Shown: positions 25,910 through 35,601, counted from the stretch's first letter. The stretch is 64,000 nt of DNA from Pseudomonas californiensis (GCF_021147775.1 NZ_JAGTPK010000015.1:62001-126000), one strand, 5' to 3'. Made by a program: numbers and translations. Notes: generated by a model from the sequence alone, not told the origin.

Positions 25910-26527
25910 ATGAACCTGAACGCCCATCATTGCTGCGACGCGACCATTGCCGCTGGCGAGCCGTTTCTGACCGAGGTCAAAGCCGGACAGACCGTGCGTA
26001 TTCTCGATCTGGAAGGCAACCAGGCGGTTGACACGCTGTTCTTCAGCCTTGCCAACCCGCGTGAGCGCTACGACGTGCAGCGCACGTTGCGCCGCCAGAA
26101 CAGCGTGTACCTGACCACGGGCAGCGTGCTGTATTCCAACCTCGGCCAACCGATGCTGACCATCGTCGACGACACCTGCGGTCGGCATGACACCCTCGGC
26201 GGCGCATGCGCCCAGGAGAGCAACACCGTGCGTTACGCGCTGGACAAGCGTCACATGCATAGCTGCCGCGACAACTACCTGCGCGCCTGCCTGCACGACG
26301 GCCGCCTGACCAAGGGCGACATCGGGCCGAACATCAACTTCTTCATGAACGTGCCGGTGACCGCTGACGGCGGCCTGACCTTTGAAGACGGTATTTCTGC
26401 CCCCGGCAAGTACGTCGAACTGCGTGCAGAGATGGATGTGATCGTGCTGATCTCCAACTGCCCGCAACTGAACAACCCCTGCAACGGCTACAACCCGACG
26501 CCTGCGCAGTTGTTGATTCGCGACTGA
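25910..26527 (+). CDS. DUF1989 protein, probable carboxyguanidine deiminase subunit (urea carboxylase-associated protein 1)
   Basis: A 205-residue paralogue of the preceding DUF1989 protein, starting 11 nt downstream. It contains VKAGQTVRILDLEGNQAVDT, the Cys motif DDTCGRHDTLGGACAQES and NVPVTADGGLTFEDG. The two paralogues presumably form one deiminase converting carboxyguanidine to allophanate. It is followed by a 114-nt gap containing two GC-rich hairpins before the carboxylase. Confidence 0.88.
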   Translation: MNLNAHHCCDATIAAGEPFLTEVKAGQTVRILDLEGNQAVDTLFFSLANPRERYDVQRTLRRQNSVYLTTGSVLYSNLGQPMLTIVDDTCGRHDTLGGACAQESNTVRYALDKRHMHSCRDNYLRACLHDGRLTKGDIGPNINFFMNVPVTADGGLTFEDGISAPGKYVELRAEMDVIVLISNCPQLNNPCNGYNPTPAQLLIRD

Positions 26528-26581
26528 TACCACCCGAATGCCTTCTGGCAGCGACGGACGACCGTTGCTTAGAAAACCAAT

Positions 26582-26628
26582 AGCGGGACGGCCCGCTTCC
26601 CATCACGAAACCGGGTACGCCCGGGTTT
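26582..26628 (+). promoter_or_regulatory. Tandem hairpins before the carboxylase, partly guanidine-II (mini-ykkC)-like
   Basis: Hairpin 1 (26582-26597) is a perfect 6-bp stem closing an ACGG tetraloop, which fits the ACGR loop of guanidine-II hairpins. Hairpin 2 (26611-26624) is a 5-bp stem closing TACG, a UNCG-type loop rather than ACGR, extended by AAA/TTT across one bulged G. A GGGG Shine-Dalgarno-like run follows 7 nt before the ATG. The structures are seen; riboswitch function is inferred and one loop is off-consensus. Confidence 0.4.
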
Positions 26629-26641
26629 CCGGGGTTATGCC

Positions 26642-29600
26642 ATGTTCGACAAACTGCTGATCGCCAACCGTGGCGCCATCGCCTGCCGTATTCTGCGCAC
26701 TCTGCGGACATTGAAAGTTCAGGGCGTGGCAGTGTATTCCGAAGCCGACGCCGCCAGTCTGCACCTGATGCAGGCTGACGAAGCCCACAGCCTGGGCGAA
26801 GGCGGTGCTGCCGGGACGTACCTGGCGGTAGACAAGATTCTGGCCATCGCCAAAGCCAGCGGGGCTGGCGCGATTCATCCGGGCTACGGTTTTCTGTCTG
26901 AAAATGCTGCGTTCGCCCAAGCCTGCGAAGACGCTGGCATCGCTTTCGTCGGCCCGACACCTGAGCAACTGCGTGTCTTTGGTCTCAAGCACACGGCGCG
27001 TGCGCTGGCCAGGCAACACGGTGTTCCGATGCTGGAAGGCACCGAACTGCTCGACAGTCTGGCGTCGGCACTTGCCGCTGCTGAAACCATCGGCTATCCG
27101 GTGATGCTCAAAAGCACCGCGGGCGGTGGCGGTATCGGCATGCGTGTCTGCCGCAGCGCCGAAGAACTGACTGACTCGTTCGAAGCGGTCAAACGCCTTG
27201 GCCAGAACAATTTCAGCGACGCGGGTGTATTCATCGAGAAATACATCCAGCGCGCCCGCCACCTGGAAGTGCAGGTCTTCGGCGATGGTTTGGGTGAGGT
27301 GCTCTCGCTCGGTGTTCGCGACTGCTCGGTGCAACGCCGCAATCAGAAAGTGCTTGAAGAGACGCCTGCTCCGAATCTGCCTGCGGGCATGGCTGACGAA
27401 CTGTGCGCCGCCGCTATCAAGCTGGCGAAGGCGGTCAATTATCGCAGCGCCGGCACCGTGGAATTCGTCTTCGACAGCGAGGACCAGCGCTTCTACTTTC
27501 TGGAAGTGAACACGCGCCTGCAGGTTGAGCACGGTGTTACGGAACAGGTATGGGGTGTCGATCTTGTCAGTTGGATGGTGCAATTGGCCGCTGGTGACCT
27601 GCCGCCACTCAGCACGCTGCAAACAACCCTCAAGCCGGCGGGGCATGCCATCCAGGCGCGTTTGTATGCCGAAGACCCGGGCCGCGACTTCCAGCCCTGC
27701 CCAGGCCTGCTGACCGCTGTGAGTTTCCCGTCGGCCGACGGCCAAACGTTGCGTATCGACACCTGGGTCGAGGCCGGTTGTGAGATCCCGCCTTACTTTG
27801 ACCCGATGATCGCAAAGCTGATCAGTTGGGCGCCCACCCGCGATGAAGCCAGCGCAGGGCTGGCCGATGCGCTGAACGAAACGCGTCTGTACGGTGTGGA
27901 AACCAATCGCGACTATCTGCGCCAGATCATCGCCGACACCCCCTTCGCCAGCGGCCAACCCTGGACCCGTTGTCTGGAAGGGCTGGTTTATCACGCAGAC
28001 ACGTTCGAAGTGTTGAGCGGTGGCACTCAGACCAGTGTTCAGGACTATCCGGGACGTCTGGGTTACTGGGCGGTCGGTGTCCCACCGTCAGGGCCGATGG
28101 ACAGCCGTGCGTTACGTCAAGGCAACCGGCTGCTTGGCAATGCCGAAGGTTGCGCCGCACTGGAAGTCACCATGAGCGGCCCGTTGCTGCGCTTCAATAC
28201 TGACGCGGTTGTGGCGGTGACGGGGGCGGTGATTCCGGTGAGCATCGATGGTGAGCCGTGCGCCGTGAACACCGCATTGCTGGTGCGGGCAGGCTCGACA
28301 CTGGCTTTGGGCACCATCGCAGGAGCCGGCGCGCGAAGTTACCTGTGCGTACGCGGCGGGCTCGACGTGCCGGATTATCTGGGCAGCAAAAGCACCTTCA
28401 CGCTGGGCCAGTTCGGCGGTCACGGTGGCCGGGCCTTGCGCGCTGGCGACGTGCTGCATGTTGCGCCACTGGTTGATCGCAGTGTCGGTCAGGCCATCGC
28501 AGCAGACGAACTCGTTGATCTGGCCGCCACCCGCCAGATCCGGGTGATCTATGGCCCGCACGCTGCGCCGGAATACTTTACCGAAGCGTACATCGACACC
28601 TTTTTTGCCACCGACTGGGAGGTGCATTTCAATTCCAGCCGTACCGGCGTGCGGCTGATCGGTCCCAAGCCTGAATGGGTACGCGCTGACGGCGGTGAGG
28701 CCGGGCTGCATCCTTCCAATATTCATGACAATCCGTATGCGATCGGTGCGGTGGATTTCACGGGCGACATGCCGGTGATCCTCGGTCCGGACGGTCCGAG
28801 CCTGGGCGGCTTCGTGTGCCCGGTGACCATTATCGAAGCGGACTTGTGGCAATTGGGCCAGTTGAAGGCGGGCGACAAGGTGCGCTTCCATCCGGTGAGC
28901 ATCGAGTCGTGTCATGGCCTGAGCACATCGGGGGCTGAGTGGGCCTTTTCGCGAGCAAGCGAAGGCGATACCGGGGAAGGCATCGCCCACTCAGACACAC
29001 CACTGAGCGCCCGCCTGCAAAGCCCGGTCATTCTGGACATCGGTCAGGACGACACCCGGCTGGTGGCACGCGTGTCAGGCGATACGCATGTGCTGCTTGA
29101 GATCGGCGCGCCCGAGCTTGATCTGGTGCTGCGCCTGCGCGGTCACGCCCTGATGCTGGCGCTCGAAGCCAAGGCGCTGCCCGGCGTGATCGACCTGACG
29201 CCAGGCATTCGCTCCCTGCAAGTTCACTATCGCCCGGAACAGCTTGCCCTCAAGACGCTGCTCGACATCGTCGCGGGCGAATGGGACGCGGTGTGCGCCG
29301 CCAAAGACCTGCACGTCGCGTCGCGTATCGTGCACCTGCCCTTGTCATGGGATGACCCGGCCTGCCAGTTGGCCATCGAGAAATACATGACCACCGTGCG
29401 CAAGGACGCGCCGTGGTGTCCAAGCAACCTGGAGTTCATTCGCCGCATCAACGACCTGCCCAACCTCGACGAAGTGCAGCGCACGGTGTTCGATGCCAGC
29501 TATCTGGTCATGGGCCTGGGCGATGTCTACCTCGGCGCGCCTGTCGCCACCCCGCTCGATCCGCGTCATCGTCTGGTGACCACCAAGTACAATCCGGCAC

Positions 29601-30268
29601 GCACCTGGACGGCCGAAAACTCGGTCGGTATCGGCGGCGCCTACATGTGTGTGTATGGCATGGAAGGCCCCGGCGGCTACCAGTTCGTCGGTCGCACGCT
29701 GCAGATGTGGAACCGCTACCGCGACGTCGCCGCCTTCGAAGGCAAACCCTGGCTGCTGCGTTTCTTTGATCAGATCCGTTTTTACCCGGTCAGCGCCGAT
29801 GAACTGCTGCGCATTCGTCGGGACTTCCCGCTGGGCCGCTTCGTGCTGAACATTGAGCACAGCAGCCTGAACCTGACCGACTACCAGGCCTTCCTGTCCC
29901 GTGAAGCGGATGGCATCGCCGCGTTCCGTCAGCAGCAACAAGCCGCGTTCAACGCCGAACGTGATCGCTGGATCGCCAATGGTCAGGCCGACTTTCAGAG
30001 CGACGAAGGCGTCGCGCCCGCACTTGAAGAATTGCCTTTGCAGAAGGGCCAGCAAGGCGTCGACAGCCCGATTGCCGGCAACCTCTGGCAAGTTCAGGTG
30101 CAGCCAGGCGAGCGAGTCAAAGCGGGCGATGTGCTGGTGATTCTCGAATCAATGAAGATGGAGATCCCGGTACTCGCCACGGTCGGCGGCATTGTTGCGG
30201 ACGTGCGCGTGCAACCTGGCTCTGCGGTACGCGCAGGGCAGCGGGTTGTGGTGCTGGAAGCAGACTGA
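26642..30268 (+). CDS. Biotin-dependent guanidine (urea) carboxylase
   Basis: A 1208-residue multidomain carboxylase. The biotin carboxylase domain (about 1-445) begins MFDKLLIANRGAIACRI and has the ATP-grasp loop KSTAGGGGIGM. The carboxyltransferase region is KipA/AHS2-like then KipI/AHS1-like (about 460-1050). The BCCP domain at the C-terminus has biotinylation Lys K1172 in ILESMKMEIPV. Such enzymes were named urea carboxylases. Members associated with guanidine-I riboswitches and DUF1989 proteins prefer guanidine, making carboxyguanidine, so I favour that here. The length is normal and there are no frame disruptions. Confidence 0.93.
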   Translation: MFDKLLIANRGAIACRILRTLRTLKVQGVAVYSEADAASLHLMQADEAHSLGEGGAAGTYLAVDKILAIAKASGAGAIHPGYGFLSENAAFAQACEDAGIAFVGPTPEQLRVFGLKHTARALARQHGVPMLEGTELLDSLASALAAAETIGYPVMLKSTAGGGGIGMRVCRSAEELTDSFEAVKRLGQNNFSDAGVFIEKYIQRARHLEVQVFGDGLGEVLSLGVRDCSVQRRNQKVLEETPAPNLPAGMADELCAAAIKLAKAVNYRSAGTVEFVFDSEDQRFYFLEVNTRLQVEHGVTEQVWGVDLVSWMVQLAAGDLPPLSTLQTTLKPAGHAIQARLYAEDPGRDFQPCPGLLTAVSFPSADGQTLRIDTWVEAGCEIPPYFDPMIAKLISWAPTRDEASAGLADALNETRLYGVETNRDYLRQIIADTPFASGQPWTRCLEGLVYHADTFEVLSGGTQTSVQDYPGRLGYWAVGVPPSGPMDSRALRQGNRLLGNAEGCAALEVTMSGPLLRFNTDAVVAVTGAVIPVSIDGEPCAVNTALLVRAGSTLALGTIAGAGARSYLCVRGGLDVPDYLGSKSTFTLGQFGGHGGRALRAGDVLHVAPLVDRSVGQAIAADELVDLAATRQIRVIYGPHAAPEYFTEAYIDTFFATDWEVHFNSSRTGVRLIGPKPEWVRADGGEAGLHPSNIHDNPYAIGAVDFTGDMPVILGPDGPSLGGFVCPVTIIEADLWQLGQLKAGDKVRFHPVSIESCHGLSTSGAEWAFSRASEGDTGEGIAHSDTPLSARLQSPVILDIGQDDTRLVARVSGDTHVLLEIGAPELDLVLRLRGHALMLALEAKALPGVIDLTPGIRSLQVHYRPEQLALKTLLDIVAGEWDAVCAAKDLHVASRIVHLPLSWDDPACQLAIEKYMTTVRKDAPWCPSNLEFIRRINDLPNLDEVQRTVFDASYLVMGLGDVYLGAPVATPLDPRHRLVTTKYNPARTWTAENSVGIGGAYMCVYGMEGPGGYQFVGRTLQMWNRYRDVAAFEGKPWLLRFFDQIRFYPVSADELLRIRRDFPLGRFVLNIEHSSLNLTDYQAFLSREADGIAAFRQQQQAAFNAERDRWIANGQADFQSDEGVAPALEELPLQKGQQGVDSPIAGNLWQVQVQPGERVKAGDVLVILESMKMEIPVLATVGGIVADVRVQPGSAVRAGQRVVVLEAD

Positions 30269-30300
30269 ATCAAACCTTTCAATTTCAAGGAGACCTTGCC

Positions 30301-32121
30301 ATGACCGACACCCCACTGCTGAGCGATCTTCGTCTGGACAGCGTCCGCGCCGCGTACCAGTCCGGGCAGGTATCACCCCGCCAATTGATTCTGTCGCTGA
30401 GGGAGAAAGCGGCAGCGCTGAACCCTGACTACCACCTCTTCATCCACCTGCTCAGCAGTGCCGAACTCGAGCCTTATCTGACTGCGCTGGAAGGTCACGA
30501 ACCCAAGGACCTGCCCTTGTATGGCGTGCCGTTCGCGATCAAGGACAACATCGACCTGGCGGGCATCCCCACCACCGCAGCCTGCCCCGCTTACGCTTAC
30601 ACGCCAGAGCGCTCGGCAACCATCGTCGACCAGTTGATCGCGCTCGGCGCGGTGCCGATGGGCAAGACCAATCTGGACCAGTTCGCCACCGGTCTCAACG
30701 GCAGTCGCTCGCCTTACGGCGCATGCCCCAACAGCGTCCTGCGGGACTATCCATCAGGCGGGTCAAGCTCGGGCTCGTCACTGGCAGTCGCGCTGGGCGT
30801 CAGCAGCTTCTCGCTCGGCACCGATACCGCAGGCTCCGGACGCGTGCCCGCTGCACTGAATAATCTGGTGGGCATGAAGGCCAGCAAAGGACTGATCTCT
30901 ACCGCTGGTGTCGTACCGGCCTGTCGCACGCAGGATTGTGTGTCGACCTTTACCGCCACAGCAAGAGAAGCCAGCCAGTTGCTGGGGCTGGTCGCAACAC
31001 TCGACCCACTCGATGAGTACAGCCGGCGCAATCCGGCCTGGAATGACGCCAGCGCGTTCGGCTCGCCACGCCCGTTTCGCTTCGGCGTCCCGCGTGCCGA
31101 AGACCTGGAGTTTTTCGGCTGCATCCAGGGGCCGTTGCTGTTCAGCGATGCCATTGATCACCTGACCGCAATGGGCGGTGAAGCCGTGACGCTTGACCTG
31201 TCGCCCTTCCTGGAGGCCGCAAAACTGCTCTACGGCGGCCCTTGGGTCGCCGAGCGCTACAGCGTTGCCGGGCAATTGATGCAGGACAATCCCGAGGCGG
31301 TGCTGCCGGTCATTCGTGCGGTATTGGCCAAGGCCCCGGCCGTGACGGCTGTGGATACTTTCCGCGCACAATACCGCCTGCAAGCGCTGAAGGCTGTTTG
31401 CGACAAGGCACTGGAAGGTCTGGACTGCGTCGTTACACCGAGCATCGGCCGTCCCGTGACATCGGCAGAACTGGCTGCCGAGCCGGTGCTGCGCAACTCG
31501 GAGCTCGGCTACTACACCAACTTCGTCAACCTGCTCGATTACGCCGCCGTCGCCGTTCCCGCCGCCTTCATGGAGAACGGGCTGCCATGGGGCGTGACCC
31601 TGTTCGGCAGAGCGTTCACCGATCAGTATCTGCTCAGCCTGGCCGACGCCTTTCAGCGCCACAGCGCTCTGGCGCTGGTTGCAGGCCAGTCGCCGCAGCT
31701 GCCCGCGATCGCTCAGCCAGCGCGCAACGACAAGGCGAGGCTGGTGGTGTGTGGCGCGCATCTGGACGGGCTGGCATTGAATGGTCAGCTCAAACAGCGC
31801 GGCGCACGGCTGTTGGAGGCTACTCAAAGCTCACCTGATTACCAGCTCTATGCCTTGGCAGGCGGCCCGCCGTTTCGGCCCGGCATGGTCAGAGTGGCTG
31901 AGCACGGAGTGGCGATTGCCGTGGAGGTCTGGGAACTGCCGAGCGCCGAGCTGGGTTCTTTTCTCACCGGGATCCCCGCACCGTTGGGGTTGGGTAAAGT
32001 ACAACTCGCCGACGGACGCTGGGAAACCGGCTTTATCTGCGAAGGCTATGGACTGGACGGCGCGCTGAACATCAGCCACCTGGGCGGCTGGCGTGCCTAT
32101 CTGGAACAGAAAAGCAGCTGA
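30301..32121 (+). CDS. atzF: Allophanate hydrolase
   Basis: A 606-residue enzyme that hydrolyses allophanate to ammonia and CO2, the last step of the pathway. The N-terminal amidase domain has the catalytic Lys region FAIKDNIDLAG and the Ser signature YPSGGSSSGSSLAVALG. The C-terminal domain (from about residue 470) has the family's ALAGGPPFRPGMVRV motif. It begins 33 nt after the carboxylase with AAGGAGA before the ATG and is the last gene of the guanidine operon. Confidence 0.92.
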   Translation: MTDTPLLSDLRLDSVRAAYQSGQVSPRQLILSLREKAAALNPDYHLFIHLLSSAELEPYLTALEGHEPKDLPLYGVPFAIKDNIDLAGIPTTAACPAYAYTPERSATIVDQLIALGAVPMGKTNLDQFATGLNGSRSPYGACPNSVLRDYPSGGSSSGSSLAVALGVSSFSLGTDTAGSGRVPAALNNLVGMKASKGLISTAGVVPACRTQDCVSTFTATAREASQLLGLVATLDPLDEYSRRNPAWNDASAFGSPRPFRFGVPRAEDLEFFGCIQGPLLFSDAIDHLTAMGGEAVTLDLSPFLEAAKLLYGGPWVAERYSVAGQLMQDNPEAVLPVIRAVLAKAPAVTAVDTFRAQYRLQALKAVCDKALEGLDCVVTPSIGRPVTSAELAAEPVLRNSELGYYTNFVNLLDYAAVAVPAAFMENGLPWGVTLFGRAFTDQYLLSLADAFQRHSALALVAGQSPQLPAIAQPARNDKARLVVCGAHLDGLALNGQLKQRGARLLEATQSSPDYQLYALAGGPPFRPGMVRVAEHGVAIAVEVWELPSAELGSFLTGIPAPLGLGKVQLADGRWETGFICEGYGLDGALNISHLGGWRAYLEQKSS

Positions 32122-32218
32122 AAAGGCAGCTGACGGCGGCACGCTCACGCATGCCGCCAAAGCGTTTTCAGGCCATCAATAGATAGTTATGCCTTCCCTG
32201 CGGCGTCTTCTCGACATA

Positions 32219-32239
32219 GTGAGTGGGCAACCCACTCAC
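32219..32239 (+). promoter_or_regulatory. Perfect 9-bp inverted repeat before the toxin-like gene
   Basis: GTGAGTGGG and CCCACTCAC flank a 3-nt spacer, ending 14 nt before the ATG at 32254. It could be a repressor operator or a 5' mRNA hairpin affecting translation initiation; no ribosome-binding site of note lies between it and the ATG. The structure is directly seen; its role is inferred. Confidence 0.55.
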
Positions 32240-32253
32240 TTCGATAGGTCGTC

Positions 32254-35200
32254 ATGAACACCGTCTGGAGTCCGCCTCGCCAGGACACCCCGTTTAACCC
32301 TTTTGCCGCAACGTTTGCACAATCCACGGCCCTGCCGCTGCCCGATTACCGCAGCGCGATGCACGCAAGGCTCGAAAAGCCTCTGCCGTTTTTTCTGTCG
32401 TTGCAGCCTTTTTCTTCTCTCGAACATGGCCCGCCACCCTTTGCAGGCGAACCTGTGGCCGATAAAAGCAAGGCGCTTGTACGACGCTTCAAAGCGCTAC
32501 GAAAAAGCCCTGGCTTCGCACTGATCAAGGACTCGGTACTGTTTCTGGAGGCCTGCCAACTGGACATGGACTTTACGCCCCGACGACGCCATTACGTTCG
32601 CGAACAACTGGCCGAGCTGCTCATCAACCAGGTTGGTTGGCCGATGGATCCGGACCAGTCGTACATCACCTTTATCACCGATACCCATCCCTCGGTGGCA
32701 ACCGATGGGCGCGAGCGATACCGCTTGCGCCTGTCGCTGACCGATACGGCACTGGCCTGTTTCGATGGCCCGCGTGCCATGGCGCTTTTTCGAAGCAGCA
32801 TCGAGCCGGCTCCATTGTCAGATGAGGACTCGAACCTCAGTGCGGCACAAGCGTTCAAGTTGATCCTCCACTCACCCTGGAGCAACGACTACACCGCTGC
32901 CCTGGAATCATTCTGGACACGGCACCGAGCGACCTATTGCACCTTATGGCGGCTGGCCTTCCTCGACGATCTGTCACGCCACTACGCGAGCACGCGCATC
33001 ACTCGGGAAGGTTATCTGCTGTCGCTCAATGCCATGGGACTGGCCGACTTCCCCTCCGACGCGGCATCGACCGTTGATCCGGCGCTCGATGTCAGGGCCG
33101 AAACCCGAACGCTGTGTGTCAACGGCGAGCAGGTGCCGGGCCTTTTCCAGTTCAGGTCCAGGCTCACCTCGCACTGCTTCATTCATGTGCTGGGGGCCCG
33201 CGAAAAAATCATCGAATACATCAGCGATGACCCCGCAGAGATGACCAGAAGATTGATCGCCGCCCTCAACGACTCCGCCCTGCATCGACAGGTACTGAGT
33301 GCGCTGGAGCAAACCGCCGACGCCACGCCTGTTGCAGAGTCGCAAGTGATCGAGGGGGATGTGTTTGCTGAAATGACCAGAGCCCACGAGGCGTTTGGTT
33401 ACGCACTGCTGAGCACAGAAGCCTATGACAGCATTGATCTGTTGAAGCCTGTCGCCCGCAGCCTGGCCCTGGCCAGTGCGGTGGACTTCTGGCAGACCCG
33501 CCCTGCGATACTCGAACAATTGCCTCAGCCATCGACGGTCGCAAACCAGGTCATGGCAGACTACTTGCGCGAGCATCACGGGCTGACGCTCAATCCTGAG
33601 CAGGTGTATATCGCGTATCAGCGCGGCAACTCGATCACCCCGCTGGGCGATGCCCGCACGCCATCCACCCATGTTCATACGCCCGACGAGAAACCGATCA
33701 CGCTGAGCGAGGCGCTGATTCGTAACTATCGGGTCGACTACCCAAGCGGTTATATCGACCACGACGGTCGTAGTCTGGTGTTTCACGACGCCAGCGGCAC
33801 CGCAAGCCTGACCGATCAACAGGCGCTTTCCATCACGCCGAAGGCCGTTGAAGACTACATAAAATCGCTCGACTTTTTGTCATTGATGACCCGACGACTG
33901 GAGACTTTCTGGAGCCTTCAAAGAGGTGCCATTGAAGACGCGTTCAGGTCGACTTTCATCACTTACGCACTGATCAGCCTCAGACTTGGCAGCCTCAAAC
34001 GCAGCGGTTTCGACGCGATAGTGCAGGCTCTGCTGGCGCCTGATGCTGCATGCTGGTCCACGCTGGGGTTCTACGTGCAGGGCTCGCTGATCGACGGCAT
34101 GGAACAGCAGTACACGGGGCTGCTGTTGCTGGAACAACCCGGTGGGTCGAGCGTGTTGTATCAGGCGGGTCATTCGACGAGTTTTATCGAGTTTCACAGC
34201 GACGATGAACTGCACCGTCATCTGCGACTGGCCGCGGCGAGCGAAGCCTGGCGCACCGCCGTCCTGCGCTACGTGCCCGTCAGGCATCATAAGCGTCTGA
34301 CCTACCTGCTCAGCGTGTGGGGCGGCGTGCAGGCACCGTCTGCGCCCGCGTCCATCCTTCGCCCGTGGACCGATGCGCTGTACAACCCCGATACGCACAA
34401 AGCCATGAGTCATTCACTGACCCAGAAAAAATTGAGCGGCTCGCTCTTCGCGTTTCTGCATCAAGTCCTGAAGCAGAACGCGCTGTATGACGCGCAGGAC
34501 GAAATCGTCACGTCTTCGCAGATATCGATAGAAGCCTGGAGCAACCGCCTGCGTCATCTGCAATCTTTGCTGGCGCCTCTGGCGCCGCTGTTGACACCAG
34601 CCTTCATCGCCTATCTGGTAACGGAAGCCGGCATCACGTCGTTGAATATCGCTTCCGCACGCCTGCCAGGCAGTCGCTACCCCGAGAAAAACCAGGCGCT
34701 GCTGTCTGCGCTGTCACTGGGCTTGATGCACCTTGGGCCGCAGACGCCGAGGATGCTGCGCTCGCTGAACAGGCTATCAAAACCGTCCGGCATCGCCACG
34801 CAGGCGCTGGAAAAGGCAGCAACGACACCTAGGGGTATCAGCTTTCGGCCCACTGCATCCCTAAACCCGCGTCAGACCCGGCTTGTACAGTTCTTCCACA
34901 CCAACGCCCTGCTCAAGCGCTGGACCGTGGTCAGCCATCCGAACTTTGGCGCCACGCCTGTCCATGCCTGGAAGCTGGGCCGCAGGTTTCTGTTGTGGAC
35001 CTCGGACAGAGGTCAGGCCCGAACCCTGGTGGTCAGCACTCACGGGCATTACTTGCCATGGACCTCGACGGTCAAGATCCCCAACGGCACGGAGATTCGC
35101 ACGTATGCCCCTCATGGTTACGAACTTGTTGACCCGCGACTGCACCGTGTCGTCAGCAACCGTGTCCAGGCCTTTGCCGCTTCCACCGCAGCGCGGAATA

Positions 35201-35601
35201 CACCGATACAACCGCTGACGCTGGCGCCGCTGGTCATCACCGACATGGTCATGGCAGGCACGTCGCTGACCGGGAGATTGAAGAACTACACACTGTCCAA
35301 ATTTCAGACGCTCAGGGACGAAACCTATGACGACATCGCACACATCGTACGCAACTCGAACAGCTCACCGCTCAGTGGGCAGTTGCCAGCAATACCCATG
35401 GACGTCCTGACCGTACGAAACCGCTTTGGCAGTGCGTCGCCGACGCTGGCAGACCTCTTCAACAAACTCTCGGCGCAAGGCATTCATTACGACAGGATTC
35501 TGCTGGTGCACTGCCGCTGCGCCGCGCTGGCATCGCTGATGGGCCGCTCACCCGTGTATCGTGCACCGACAGTGAGGCCTGTGATTGCTAAGATACCGTG
35601 A
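32254..35601 (+). CDS. Large DUF6543-like (dermonecrotic toxin-type) protein with C-terminal Stv/caspase-like domain
   Basis: A 1115-residue protein without a signal peptide or clear membrane segments. The N-terminal two-thirds (HYVREQLAELLINQVGWPMD near residue 110; FRSRLTSHCFIHVLG near 300; LRHYVPVRHHK-type segment near 670) resembles the DUF6543 dermonecrotic-toxin-like family common in plant-associated pseudomonads. The C-terminal about 210 residues contain TLVVSTHGHYLPW (H930-G931), PNGTEIRTYAPHGYEL and ILLVHCRCAA (C1087-R1088). These resemble the putative-adhesin 'Stv' domain and the His-Gly/Cys-Arg blocks of caspase-fold enzymes. No hrp box was found upstream. Activity, secretion route and target are unknown. 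Confidence 0.6.
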   Translation: MNTVWSPPRQDTPFNPFAATFAQSTALPLPDYRSAMHARLEKPLPFFLSLQPFSSLEHGPPPFAGEPVADKSKALVRRFKALRKSPGFALIKDSVLFLEACQLDMDFTPRRRHYVREQLAELLINQVGWPMDPDQSYITFITDTHPSVATDGRERYRLRLSLTDTALACFDGPRAMALFRSSIEPAPLSDEDSNLSAAQAFKLILHSPWSNDYTAALESFWTRHRATYCTLWRLAFLDDLSRHYASTRITREGYLLSLNAMGLADFPSDAASTVDPALDVRAETRTLCVNGEQVPGLFQFRSRLTSHCFIHVLGAREKIIEYISDDPAEMTRRLIAALNDSALHRQVLSALEQTADATPVAESQVIEGDVFAEMTRAHEAFGYALLSTEAYDSIDLLKPVARSLALASAVDFWQTRPAILEQLPQPSTVANQVMADYLREHHGLTLNPEQVYIAYQRGNSITPLGDARTPSTHVHTPDEKPITLSEALIRNYRVDYPSGYIDHDGRSLVFHDASGTASLTDQQALSITPKAVEDYIKSLDFLSLMTRRLETFWSLQRGAIEDAFRSTFITYALISLRLGSLKRSGFDAIVQALLAPDAACWSTLGFYVQGSLIDGMEQQYTGLLLLEQPGGSSVLYQAGHSTSFIEFHSDDELHRHLRLAAASEAWRTAVLRYVPVRHHKRLTYLLSVWGGVQAPSAPASILRPWTDALYNPDTHKAMSHSLTQKKLSGSLFAFLHQVLKQNALYDAQDEIVTSSQISIEAWSNRLRHLQSLLAPLAPLLTPAFIAYLVTEAGITSLNIASARLPGSRYPEKNQALLSALSLGLMHLGPQTPRMLRSLNRLSKPSGIATQALEKAATTPRGISFRPTASLNPRQTRLVQFFHTNALLKRWTVVSHPNFGATPVHAWKLGRRFLLWTSDRGQARTLVVSTHGHYLPWTSTVKIPNGTEIRTYAPHGYELVDPRLHRVVSNRVQAFAASTAARNTPIQPLTLAPLVITDMVMAGTSLTGRLKNYTLSKFQTLRDETYDDIAHIVRNSNSSPLSGQLPAIPMDVLTVRNRFGSASPTLADLFNKLSAQGIHYDRILLVHCRCAALASLMGRSPVYRAPTVRPVIAKIP

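Noticed and set aside
26603..27994. 463-codon minus-strand frame opposite the carboxylase
   Set aside because: Antisense shadow; it covers the biotin carboxylase domain and has no protein-like features.
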